A stretch of 64,000 nt of DNA, taken from the NCBI GenBank assembly GCA_963783695.1, contig CAWAOM010000006.1:62001-126000 (forward strand), in the 5' to 3' direction. The notes below the pieces were generated by a model that did not search any database, was not told the DNA's origin, and saw only the letters and a list, made by a program, of their open reading frames with translations. Positions within the stretch are counted from its first letter, which is position 1, and each line of letters opens with the position of its first letter. Below, one piece after another: positions 25,007 to 33,030 of this stretch. Position numbers and translations under genes: made by a program. This DNA comes from BM003 sp963783695 (lineage in GTDB: Bacteria > Pseudomonadota > Gammaproteobacteria > Steroidobacterales > BM003).

Positions 25007-27782
25007 CGGCTTGTACTCCCATTTCTGCTTTCGCATATCGCGCCGGCAACAGCTCAGCCAGACGCGCAAAACTCTTTCTGACCCACTCGTCGTACACGCC
25101 GTCACTGGCGCGTTGCGTGTTGGCCTGATGGATCTCGATCGCCTGCTCCTCGAACGGATAGGCCTGCTCTTCGAGCAAAAGATCGTATTGGTCGGCTTCT
25201 TCGGCACTCATATCGTCGGGTCGTTCGGAATCGAACAGGTCGCGCGAAAACTGGAAATAGACATCCGCGATATAAAAGGTTGCCGCTGTTGTCACTTCGG
25301 CTATCCCATAATCCGCGGCCCGGCCATAGGCACCGAGCGCTTCCTCCATTGCCGCCTTCTTGAGCTTTATGCTCTGCTTCAGCGGCGCGACGAGCTTCAC
25401 GCCTTCGAATGCATGGAAACTCGGTTCGGCGATCTCGAGACTGGCGTGTGCCGCCAGGGTGCGGCTGCGAACCGAGCGCTCAGCGCCGGCCCCGGCATCC
25501 GCCTCGATGATCGACTCCAGCCACGCAGTCCGGCCCGCGCTGTCGCCTGCTTCTCCTGCAAGGCCAGCAAGCCGCTCGCGCGCGGTCAGCGCCTGCCCCA
25601 GCGGATACGGAAACTTCTCGACATAGGCTTCGAGCGTCGCACTCTCGCGCGCATCTCCGGCATTTGCATACAAATCCGCTGCTTCCAGCAGAGACTGTTG
25701 CTGCATGTCGATTCCGGCATCGTCGGATGATGCGATGCGAACGAACTCGTCGGCCGCGGCAACACCCTGGCCGCTTTCGCGGTATGCCAACGCGAGGCTG
25801 CGCGTCGCATCGAAGGCAAACTCGTTCTCCGGGTAGTCGCGGCGGAAACGCTCCAGCACCGGAATAGCGCCGTGCCAGTCCTCGGCAACCAGCAGTGCCG
25901 CCGCCGCGTCATACTCCGCCGTGGCGACGATTGAGGCGCCGGGCGCCACCTGCGCCACCCGCAGAAAGTCAATGGCAGCGCCGGCCATATCGCCCTCGGC
26001 GCGACGGAATTCGCCCTGCTTGTAAACGCTCGCGGCAATTCTCTCGCTGATCTCGCTGCGCCCGGGGTCATCGGCCGGGGTCAGCGACAGCAATTGCAGA
26101 TAGGCAATCTCGGCGTCGGAAAAACGTTCGAGATCGAACAGCGCATGCGCCTTGACGGTCCAGACCACGACAAGCTGATCCGCCGCAGCACTGCCGTATT
26201 CGATGACCTGGTCTGCTACGGCAATACTGAGATCAAGTTCCTGCAGTTCGAACAGATCCTCGCTGGCCTTGGTCAACACGGCCATCGCCTGCGGGTGGTC
26301 CGTAAACTGCCCGGCAAACCTGAGGCTGCTTTCAATCGAGCGGCGGTGCCACTCATCGCGCTGCTCGGCAGCGAGTTCGTCTTCAACTTTCTGGTACGAG
26401 ACCAACGCCGCATAACCGGCTTCTGCCGCCTTGTCATGAGCTGGGTAGTCGTAGGCGGTGCGCTCATACTCCGCGACGGCCTCGAGATATCGGCCACTCT
26501 CGAACAGCAATTCGGCCAGCAGGAAGTTGGTGTTCGCGCTGTCCGGGTCTTCCGGGAAATAGGCAATATGCATGCGGTAGTACTGCACGGCACGCGCATA
26601 ATCCTCCTCGCCCTGGTCCTTCTGCGCGAGGGCGTGAAAATGCTGCGCCAGATCCATCAGGTTTGCCTTCAGCGCCGCAACAGTCTCCGCCTGGGTTGCG
26701 ACTCCGTGACGCTGCCAGTATTCGCGGTCGAGCCCGTACTCCTCGACAAAAGTCTGCTTGCCATCCAGCACGAGACTCGGGAACCCGCCTTGTGAGTAGG
26801 CCTCGATCACGCGCAACTGAAATGCCGGCGCATTGCGGTGTAACGGAGCCCGGGCCACGAAAGCGCGATAGGTGTCTGCGGCATCGTGATAGCGCTCCTT
26901 CGCCAGGTATAGGTCACCAAGCGACTGGTAGAGCAAGAAGCCGTACACATCCTCGCGATGGCCGTCGAGGCTCGGGGCAATTGAAGCCTCGCCTTCCAGA
27001 TATGAATATCCAAGCGACAGAACCCGCAACGTGTCATCGATTAGCTCACGTTCGGCGCGGGCCAACTCGGTCAGATCGAAACTGCCATCCTCACGTGCCA
27101 GCGGCGTAAGGCGACGGTCGAGCAATGACAGAAAATCCTCGGCTCCCTCCGGGTACAGTCCCTGCTTGAAAAACGCCCAGCCCTGTTTGTACAGGCTCTG
27201 TTCGAAAAACCGCGAGTCGTCGCCAGTCCTGATCACGGCGGCGTAGGCGGTCTCCGCCTCTGCATAGCGTTTCTTGATAAACAGAATCTCGCCGCGGCGG
27301 AACTCGGCTTCATCGATATACGGTGAGTCCGGGTACGCGGCGATTAGCCGGCCCAACACATCCAGCGCCTCGTCCGCGCGGCCGGTGCTCTCGTAGGCAC
27401 GCGCCAGCTGGTAGAGGACACGGTCGTTCTGTTCATAGTCCGGATAGGTTTCGAGCAGCTGCCGGTACATTGTCACGGCGTTCTCCAGTTCCGCCTGCTC
27501 GAGGGCGACTGCGTCACCCTCGCCCTGGCGGTCCTCGCTGCTCTGCAGCTCGAGGTCCGCCAACCGGCGCATCGCCTCAGCGCGCAATAACGGATCGTCG
27601 GAAGCCATGTCGAGAAACTCGCGGTAATTCGCCATGGCGGCATCGCGTCCATGTGCGAGCGGCTGCGCAGCCGGAATCTCGACCGTTTTCTTTTCGAGAC
27701 TGCCAATCGTCGCGGCTTCGTCGCTGTCACCGGCAAATGGCCAGAACCATGCGAGCATCAGCAAATGTGCCAGCGGCTGCAT
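24990..27782 (-). CDS. Large periplasmic TPR-repeat protein (930 residues)
   Basis: A 930-residue protein with a short hydrophobic N-terminus (AHLLMLAWFWPFAG) and then almost continuous helical repeats of TPR type (for example VLYQLARAYESTGRADEALDVLGRLIAAYPDS, NFLLAELLFESGRYLEAVAEYERTAYDYP). Such solenoids act as scaffolds for other proteins. No enzyme motif was seen. The ATG shares one base with the stop of the preceding 619-residue TPR gene (TGATG), and its end overlaps the TPR lipoprotein. Three TPR proteins in series point to a large periplasmic assembly connected to the ExbB/ExbD motor downstream. Confidence 0.85.
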   Translation of the reverse strand: MQPLAHLLMLAWFWPFAGDSDEAATIGSLEKKTVEIPAAQPLAHGRDAAMANYREFLDMASDDPLLRAEAMRRLADLELQSSEDRQGEGDAVALEQAELENAVTMYRQLLETYPDYEQNDRVLYQLARAYESTGRADEALDVLGRLIAAYPDSPYIDEAEFRRGEILFIKKRYAEAETAYAAVIRTGDDSRFFEQSLYKQGWAFFKQGLYPEGAEDFLSLLDRRLTPLAREDGSFDLTELARAERELIDDTLRVLSLGYSYLEGEASIAPSLDGHREDVYGFLLYQSLGDLYLAKERYHDAADTYRAFVARAPLHRNAPAFQLRVIEAYSQGGFPSLVLDGKQTFVEEYGLDREYWQRHGVATQAETVAALKANLMDLAQHFHALAQKDQGEEDYARAVQYYRMHIAYFPEDPDSANTNFLLAELLFESGRYLEAVAEYERTAYDYPAHDKAAEAGYAALVSYQKVEDELAAEQRDEWHRRSIESSLRFAGQFTDHPQAMAVLTKASEDLFELQELDLSIAVADQVIEYGSAAADQLVVVWTVKAHALFDLERFSDAEIAYLQLLSLTPADDPGRSEISERIAASVYKQGEFRRAEGDMAGAAIDFLRVAQVAPGASIVATAEYDAAAALLVAEDWHGAIPVLERFRRDYPENEFAFDATRSLALAYRESGQGVAAADEFVRIASSDDAGIDMQQQSLLEAADLYANAGDARESATLEAYVEKFPYPLGQALTARERLAGLAGEAGDSAGRTAWLESIIEADAGAGAERSVRSRTLAAHASLEIAEPSFHAFEGVKLVAPLKQSIKLKKAAMEEALGAYGRAADYGIAEVTTAATFYIADVYFQFSRDLFDSERPDDMSAEEADQYDLLLEEQAYPFEEQAIEIHQANTQRASDGVYDEWVRKSFARLAELLPARYAKAEMGVQAVENIN

Positions 27783-29641
27783 CAGGGACTGACCTCCGCA
27801 TAACGATCATAGATCGCTGCCAGCGCAAAGCGGGCCTGCACGAGATAGGTCTCGAGGCGATTCTGCTGCAGCGAGAGTTCCCGCACAGCGAGCATCTCGA
27901 CGTGGTTCTGCTCTGCATCGAGCAGAGACGCAAGACGGCCGCGCAGCGCATCGATACGCGGCGAGATTGCAGCTATTCGCCCTTCGAACTCGGCAAGCTG
28001 CTGCGGTACCGCTTCACGTGCAGACTCGACCCGGTGATGGCGCTGCATCGCCTGACGGACTATCCGATTGAGCGATCTGAGCGACTTGCGCGTGTCCCAG
28101 GAACGAGCCGGGTACTGGTCATTCAACTGCCAGTAAAGGTGGCCGGCGAGGATGCGCTGTTTGTCGCGCAATGCCCTGACATCAGGAGAGTCGGGCAGAA
28201 GCGACAGGCGTTGGGCAGCATGGTCAAGCACCTGCCACTGACGCAATTCCTCGCTATCGGCCAACCCGAGCACGTCACGTTGCTGCGTGACTCTCTCGAC
28301 TTCGCTCTCGAGCTCGAGGCGAGCCGCATCTAGCGCCTCGATATCGACGTCGTCCAGCGCCTCTTCGATTCGCGGCATGCGCTCGGCATACGCCTGGCGG
28401 CGCGTCGCCAGCATATCCTCGAACGCGGAAATGCTCTCGGTCCAGTTACTCAGGTTGGTGCCAAGGAATTCGAGATCGCGGTAGTTTTTCAGCGCCTCCT
28501 GGAACTCATGATTGGCGAGCATGTGATGGAGGTAGCGGATCTCCCGGTTGGCCGGCAACGTGTCCAGCTCCCAGAACCAGCCGCGCCGCTCATCTTCGTT
28601 CGCGGCAAGCAGGTCTTCGATGAGGAGACCGTTGCGGACGCGGTCCATTGCCACATCGAGATAGCCCATCTCTTCGCTGTAAGCTTCAATCGCATACTGG
28701 TAATGCCGTGCTGACTGGGTGCCCGCTTCCATCTTGCCCATCGCGTACGGGATCGCGAGCAGGGACTCCTGTACCGCCGGCTCGGCGACGCTGCGGTGAC
28801 GCAATTCCATCCACGGCACCAGCGCGCGTTCGAAATTGCCGTCGGCGGAATCCGCCCAGCCAACGCCCAGCAACGCGCTGTTGGAAAACGGGCCCTCAAG
28901 CCGGACCCGTTGCAGGGCATCTTTGGCCGGCTCGGGCTTCTCTTCCTGCAGCAGCATGTAGCCGAGGGCCAGATTGGCCTTGTCGCGTAACGCCAGCATC
29001 TCGTCGTTGCGCGCGCGCATCTCGCCAACGCGGCTCAGAACTTGCTGCGCCTCGTCGGCCCGGCCACTGCGGGCCAGCGCAACACCGATGTTGTAACGGG
29101 CAAAAGCCGACCAGTCCGACTTCTCATCCCAGCCCTGTAACCGTGCCAGCGCTTCCTCGTAGCGCCCGGCCCGCATCAAAACCTGGGCAACGAGCATATG
29201 CCGCTCTTCCTCGAACTCTTGCGGCAGGTCGTCCTGGATACGATCCAGCGCTGCCAGTGCCTGATCGAGATAGCCCCGCTGATACCAGATCTTGGCGAGG
29301 AAAAACCATGCCCGGTCGCGTATTGCCGGCTCGGCGGATTCATCCAGCACACTATGAAAAATTCGGTCCGCCTCGTCATGCAGGCCATACGAGAGATACA
29401 GCCCACCCAGCAGGACCTGCGACTCGGTCTCGCTGCGGGTCAGTCGCTGCGATTCTTCCGCGGCAAGCAAATTCACTATCGCCGAGAAATAATCCTCGCT
29501 GTAGAAATAGAACAGCACTTCACCATAGTGCAGGTCCTGGACCTCGGTCGGCTGCGCATTAGCCGGTGCGGCTGCCGCGAATGTGAGCGCGGCAGATACA
29601 GCCAGAAGCGTCTTGTGGAGACTGCGAATCATGTCAGGCAC
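27782..29641 (-). CDS. Periplasmic TPR protein (619 residues)
   Basis: A 619-residue exported protein: signal peptide ending near PANA, about ten TPR-like repeats over residues 35-330 (SAFARYNIGVALARSGRADEAQQVLSRV is a clear one), then coiled-coil stretches (about 420-480 and 540-590). The start is either GTG at 29641 or ATG at 29632; the second gives a slightly cleaner signal peptide. No enzyme motif was seen. It follows the coiled-coil protein by 18 bases and is coupled to the 930-residue TPR gene. Likely a structural partner in the same periplasmic assembly. Confidence 0.85.
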   Translation of the reverse strand: MPDMIRSLHKTLLAVSAALTFAAAAPANAQPTEVQDLHYGEVLFYFYSEDYFSAIVNLLAAEESQRLTRSETESQVLLGGLYLSYGLHDEADRIFHSVLDESAEPAIRDRAWFFLAKIWYQRGYLDQALAALDRIQDDLPQEFEEERHMLVAQVLMRAGRYEEALARLQGWDEKSDWSAFARYNIGVALARSGRADEAQQVLSRVGEMRARNDEMLALRDKANLALGYMLLQEEKPEPAKDALQRVRLEGPFSNSALLGVGWADSADGNFERALVPWMELRHRSVAEPAVQESLLAIPYAMGKMEAGTQSARHYQYAIEAYSEEMGYLDVAMDRVRNGLLIEDLLAANEDERRGWFWELDTLPANREIRYLHHMLANHEFQEALKNYRDLEFLGTNLSNWTESISAFEDMLATRRQAYAERMPRIEEALDDVDIEALDAARLELESEVERVTQQRDVLGLADSEELRQWQVLDHAAQRLSLLPDSPDVRALRDKQRILAGHLYWQLNDQYPARSWDTRKSLRSLNRIVRQAMQRHHRVESAREAVPQQLAEFEGRIAAISPRIDALRGRLASLLDAEQNHVEMLAVRELSLQQNRLETYLVQARFALAAIYDRYAEVSP

Positions 29642-29659
29642 CCGATGCGACCGCGGCTC

Positions 29660-30205
29660 CTATTCCCACTCACGCACAATGAATTCCGGCTGTGCTTTCG
29701 CGGCCTTGTCGGAAATCGACAGTTCGAGGAACTTGGCCCCGATGCCTTTTTCGAATTTGACGCTCGCACCGCGGCGGTAATCGCGCCCATGCGGACCGAC
29801 GCCGGTAAAAAACGCAACAATCTCGTGTTCACCGCTGCGCAGGTTCGATGTAAATATTTTGTGAACGCCGCCGCGATGCAGCGCTTCGGTCTCATGTTCG
29901 GTGTACAGATAATTGGCCACTTCCTTGTCGTCTACCTTTACCTGAACCGAGTCCAGCGCGAAGAACTCGCCGACATCCATGGAAACGAAGACTGCGATCT
30001 GGGTATTGGCCGGGAACAACAGCTCTTCCTCGAGGATGAACAGGTCCCGGTTGAGATCCATGACTTCCTTTTTCAGAGCCTGTACCTGCTCGTCCAGGCC
30101 GACGGCGTCGGCGGTGGCAGCCGGCTCCGGCGAACTGGCCTGTGCCACTGCGAACAAACACACTGTGATGACAGCAAAGCAAAGACTGGCTAGCGCTCGA
30201 TACAT
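29660..30205 (-). CDS. Exported coiled-coil protein of the TPR/ExbBD operon
   Basis: A 181-residue exported protein with a signal peptide (cleavage near AQASS), a coiled coil at about residues 35-62 (LDEQVQALKKEVMDLNRDLFILEEE), then a beta-rich domain that reads like an immunoglobulin-type or PEGA-like fold (VFVSMDVGEF, VQVKVDDKEVANYLY, GEHEIVAFFTGVG). I do not recognise a named family with certainty. The ATG at 30205 has AGGA just upstream; the longer frame begins 39 codons earlier without signal features. It lies between the TlpA and the TPR genes in the riboswitch-led operon. Confidence 0.75.
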   Translation of the reverse strand: MYRALASLCFAVITVCLFAVAQASSPEPAATADAVGLDEQVQALKKEVMDLNRDLFILEEELLFPANTQIAVFVSMDVGEFFALDSVQVKVDDKEVANYLYTEHETEALHRGGVHKIFTSNLRSGEHEIVAFFTGVGPHGRDYRRGASVKFEKGIGAKFLELSISDKAAKAQPEFIVREWE

Positions 30206-30248
30206 GTTCCTGATCCCGTAGTTGGCCGGCCCGCGGCCGGATGACTGC

Positions 30249-30737
30249 TCACTCACGTAGTAGCTCTCGCAGATCGGCAAGATAGGCGTCGCTGCTGCGC
30301 GCCGCCTTGCCGTCATAGACATGCCTGATCACGCCATCGCGATCGACCAGTACCGTAAGCGGGAGACGGTTGAGGTCGTAAAGTTCGCTGACGTCGTGCC
30401 CGGTGTCGCGCAAAATTGGAAATTCGAGGCCGGAGGCAGGATCACTGGCGTCATGATCGTGCTCGTCAATATTGATACCGAGCACAGTCAGGCCAGCATC
30501 GTGATAGCGCTGGTGGAATTCCTGCAGGCCGGTCAACTGCGAACGGCACGTACCGCACCAGCTCGCCCAGAAGTTGAGCAGCACGACGTCGCCACGATAT
30601 TCGCTGAGCCGGTAGTTCTTTCCGTCGAGCGCTTTGAGGGCGAAATTCGGCGCGGCGACACCGGTATCGGCGGCGCCGACCGCCGTCCCGGCGCAAAGCA
30701 CCGCGATAATCAAAAACAGCTTGAGACGATCTGCCAT
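30249..30737 (-). CDS. TlpA-like thiol-disulfide oxidoreductase (riboswitch-led)
   Basis: A 162-residue thioredoxin-fold protein, signal peptide ending near VGAA, active site WCGTC within FWASWCGTCRSQ (the other TlpA in this window has WCGPC), and a cis-proline in LNRLPLT. The ATG at 30737 has GGAG seven bases upstream; a longer frame from 30836 lies in the riboswitch leader and is not likely coding. It is the first gene after the c-di-GMP riboswitch and heads the ten-gene operon. It probably keeps disulfides or haem cysteines reduced in its own or the neighbouring system. Confidence 0.88.
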   Translation of the reverse strand: MADRLKLFLIIAVLCAGTAVGAADTGVAAPNFALKALDGKNYRLSEYRGDVVLLNFWASWCGTCRSQLTGLQEFHQRYHDAGLTVLGINIDEHDHDASDPASGLEFPILRDTGHDVSELYDLNRLPLTVLVDRDGVIRHVYDGKAARSSDAYLADLRELLRE

Positions 30738-30741
30738 TCGG

Positions 30742-30807
30742 CCACTCCACAAGAACCTGTCCCGACCTGCCGTGACGGGGACGCAGAAGCGGCTTTCCAG
30801 GGAGTGG
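30742..30807 (-). promoter_or_regulatory. Possible SD-masking helix between riboswitch and tlpA
   Basis: On the minus strand CCACTCC (30807-30801) is exactly complementary to GGAGTGG (30748-30742), which contains the GGAG ribosome-binding site of the tlpA gene. Pairing would hide the ribosome-binding site and could be the expression platform of the upstream aptamer. The helix is only seven bases with a 52-base loop, so this is tentative. Confidence 0.35.
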
Positions 30808-30856
30808 AAGCGGACCGAGTGCGACAGCAGCGGCATGGATCCTCTCCGCTGGCAGT

Positions 30857-30944
30857 CACGCTGGTGGCCCCGCTGTCATAGGATTCCCCGTAGACCGGTA
30901 GCTTTGCGTCCCCACCTTTCGGCGGGTTTGCCTTTCTCAGCACG
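30857..30944 (-). promoter_or_regulatory. Cyclic-di-GMP-I (GEMM-I) riboswitch aptamer
   Basis: Read on the minus strand, the leader of the tlpA operon has the class I c-di-GMP aptamer in order: closing stem CGTGCTG with CAGCGTG (seven pairs, two wobble), GGCAAACC (30932-30925), a GAAA tetraloop on a five-base stem (CCGCC/GGTGG), GGGGACGCAAAGC (30913-30901), then CCGGTCT and AGCGGGGCCACC in the second arm. Length is 88 bases, the usual size. These match the conserved positions of the Vibrio Vc2-type aptamer as I remember it. The end is about 120 bases before the tlpA start. It should make the whole ten-gene operon respond to c-di-GMP; on or off cannot be told. Confidence 0.93.
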
Positions 30945-31318
30945 ATTGCGAGTCTGACATAACGCCCAGGGGGTGCATGTGAACTGGTTCTCACAAGCGT
31001 TGCCCGGTAATTGCGGTCAGAACCGGCGCAACCGGACCGCGGCTTTTAACAGCCCGGCCCGGCCCATGCCGCGATCACGCAATCGTGTCGCCGTATCCGA
31101 AAGAGAAAGTGCAGGGGAATTCAAGCAAGGCGTGTGCCAGAGTTTTTTTATATCTCTATTTCAATCAGTTAAGAGCTTTATCTCAAAACAACATTCACTC
31201 TGGATACGGAAATGACGGTGTTGACTGTCTGCGTCTGGCTACACTTGTTGAACGCTCTGCGCTAACTGTCTGAATGGCATCGAGTATTCGCGTCGCCATT
31301 TGCGGACACCAGGCCTGC
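30945..31318. other. Leader/promoter region between ApbE and the riboswitch
   Basis: No convincing gene. An AT-rich patch at about 31140-31205 (on the minus strand TTGAGATAAAGC and AGATATAAAAAA) stands out from the 60% GC background and could hold the promoter that reads through the riboswitch. Exact boxes cannot be fixed by eye. Confidence 0.4.
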
Positions 31319-32290
31319 CTACTGCGGCGCAGTCAGACCCGACGTGTAATGCATCGCGCCGTTCCTGTCGACGATGACACCCTCGTACTGCGGCAGCCTC
31401 TCCACCAGTGCAAGCCCCGCGGCGACACCTAGTACGAACACGCTGGTCGACAGACCGTCGGTCATCGTCGCATCGGGACCAATCACGGTGACGCTGTAAA
31501 CCGCACCCGCCGGGCGCCCGGTCGTCGGTTGGATGATGTGGTGATAACGCACGCCGTCTTCTTCGAAATACCGCTCGTAATCGCCGGATGTCGAGATCGC
31601 TTCGTCGCGCAGCGGCATGCGCGTCACAACCCGCTGTTTGTCACGCGGGTGCCTGACCCCGACTACCCACGGCTTGCCACGCCGGTCACCGACGATTCGG
31701 CTATCGCCACCGGCGGTGACGATGCCGTGCTCGACACCGTTGTCGCGCAATATCGCGGCGCCGCGCTCTACCGCGTAACCCTTGGCGATTCCGCCGAGGT
31801 CGATTCGCACACCTGCACGGCGAAAGGAAATGGCCGGCGGGTCGAGATCGACGTCGACGAATCGGTAATCGACCGATGGCAGCGCTTCCTCAATCTGTCC
31901 CGCCTGCGGCCGCTGGCGTGCCCTGAAGTCGTACAGGTAACCCACGCTGGCATACGTCACGTCGAAAGCGCCTCCGGTCAGACGCGACAATTCCAGCGAC
32001 CGCGCGACCAGGCCCGCGAGCTCATCACTGACACTGACCGCGGAGTTCGCTGCATCGCGGTTGACCGCCGAGATCTCGCTGTCTTCCTTGTAGGTGCTCA
32101 TCAGCGCATCGATCCGCTCCATCTCGGCCATGACCGTTTCGAGCACCTCGGCCCCTTTGCCCGGATCGGCATGCCACAATTCGACGCGGACACTGGTCCC
32201 CATTATCGCGCGGTCGTCCGCAACCCACTCCGAGCGGGCATCGGCGGCAAACAACAAAAACAGCAGCAGACAGATCGAGGAAAGACGCAT
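31319..32290 (-). CDS. apbE: FAD:protein FMN transferase (ApbE)
   Basis: A 323-residue periplasmic enzyme that links FMN from FAD to a Ser/Thr of exported flavoproteins. Seen: signal peptide, IMGTSVRVE near the start, DLGGIAKGYAVERG, TAGGDSRIVGDR (usually NAGGD, here TAGGD), HHIIQPTTGRP in place of the more common HI-DP-TG, and TDGLSTSVFVLG with the metal-binding Asp/Thr. The ATG at 32290 was chosen for its signal peptide; no strong ribosome-binding site is visible. It lies upstream of the riboswitch in the same direction. No obvious flavinylation motif (D-x-x-[ST]-x-A-[TS] type) was found by eye in the nearby exported proteins, so its substrate is open. Confidence 0.9.
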   Translation of the reverse strand: MRLSSICLLLFLLFAADARSEWVADDRAIMGTSVRVELWHADPGKGAEVLETVMAEMERIDALMSTYKEDSEISAVNRDAANSAVSVSDELAGLVARSLELSRLTGGAFDVTYASVGYLYDFRARQRPQAGQIEEALPSVDYRFVDVDLDPPAISFRRAGVRIDLGGIAKGYAVERGAAILRDNGVEHGIVTAGGDSRIVGDRRGKPWVVGVRHPRDKQRVVTRMPLRDEAISTSGDYERYFEEDGVRYHHIIQPTTGRPAGAVYSVTVIGPDATMTDGLSTSVFVLGVAAGLALVERLPQYEGVIVDRNGAMHYTSGLTAPQ

Positions 32291-32423
32291 CGTCAGGGCC
32301 CGGTGGCAACATCTCGCTGCGCATAATAGGGCTTTGCGGGCATCCATGCAGCACCACCCCTATGGCGTAGCTGGCAGGCTCGGGCTATGCTTCTTTCACT
32401 AACTGAACGCAGAGGCTGAATAG

Positions 32424-33011
32424 ATGGGATTCTGGATTCTCCTTGCATTGATCGCTTTGCTGGTGTTTTTCGGCGTCAGTATTTACAACCGACTGGTCAA
32501 CTTGCGTAACCGGGTCAAAAACGCATTTGCGCAAATCGACGTGCAGCTGACACGGCGCCACGACCTGATCCCGAACCTGATCGAAGCCGTCAAGGGTTAC
32601 ATGGGCCACGAGCGCGAAACACTGGAGGCCGTCATCCAGGCGCGCAATACCGCAGTCGCGGGGCTGAAGAATGCCGCGGCCGATCCGTCGAATGCCAAGG
32701 CGATACAGGAACTGGCCGGAGCCGAGGCCGCGCTCACAGGCTCGCTCGGCAAGTTGTTTGCACTCGCGGAAGCCTATCCTGATCTCAAGGCGAACGAGAA
32801 TGTCATCCAGTTCCAGGAGGAACTCACCAGCACCGAGAACAAGGTGGCGTTTTCCCGTCAGGCCTTCAACGATGCGGTTTTGCAGTACAACAACACACGT
32901 GAAAATTTCCCGAATAACCTGCTTGCCGGTTTTTTCAGCTTCGAGGCGGCCGAGTTTTTGCAGATCGAATCGGTGGAAAAACGCGAGGTTCCGAAGGTCT
33001 CTTTCAACTAG
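32424..33011 (+). CDS. lemA: LemA family protein
   Basis: A 195-residue protein with one N-terminal membrane helix (FWILLALIALLVFFGVSIYN) and a four-helix bundle, typical LemA: YNRLVNLRNRVKNAFAQIDVQLTRRHDLIPNLIE is the signature (given here as linked pieces), ending FFSFEAAEFLQIE. The role is unclear; it commonly sits before an M48 protease, as here (20-base gap), and may help it at the membrane. It is divergent from apbE with a 133-base gap that must hold both promoters. Confidence 0.95.
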   Translation: MGFWILLALIALLVFFGVSIYNRLVNLRNRVKNAFAQIDVQLTRRHDLIPNLIEAVKGYMGHERETLEAVIQARNTAVAGLKNAAADPSNAKAIQELAGAEAALTGSLGKLFALAEAYPDLKANENVIQFQEELTSTENKVAFSRQAFNDAVLQYNNTRENFPNNLLAGFFSFEAAEFLQIESVEKREVPKVSFN

Positions 33012-33030
33012 AGCCTCACGCTGCTGATGC

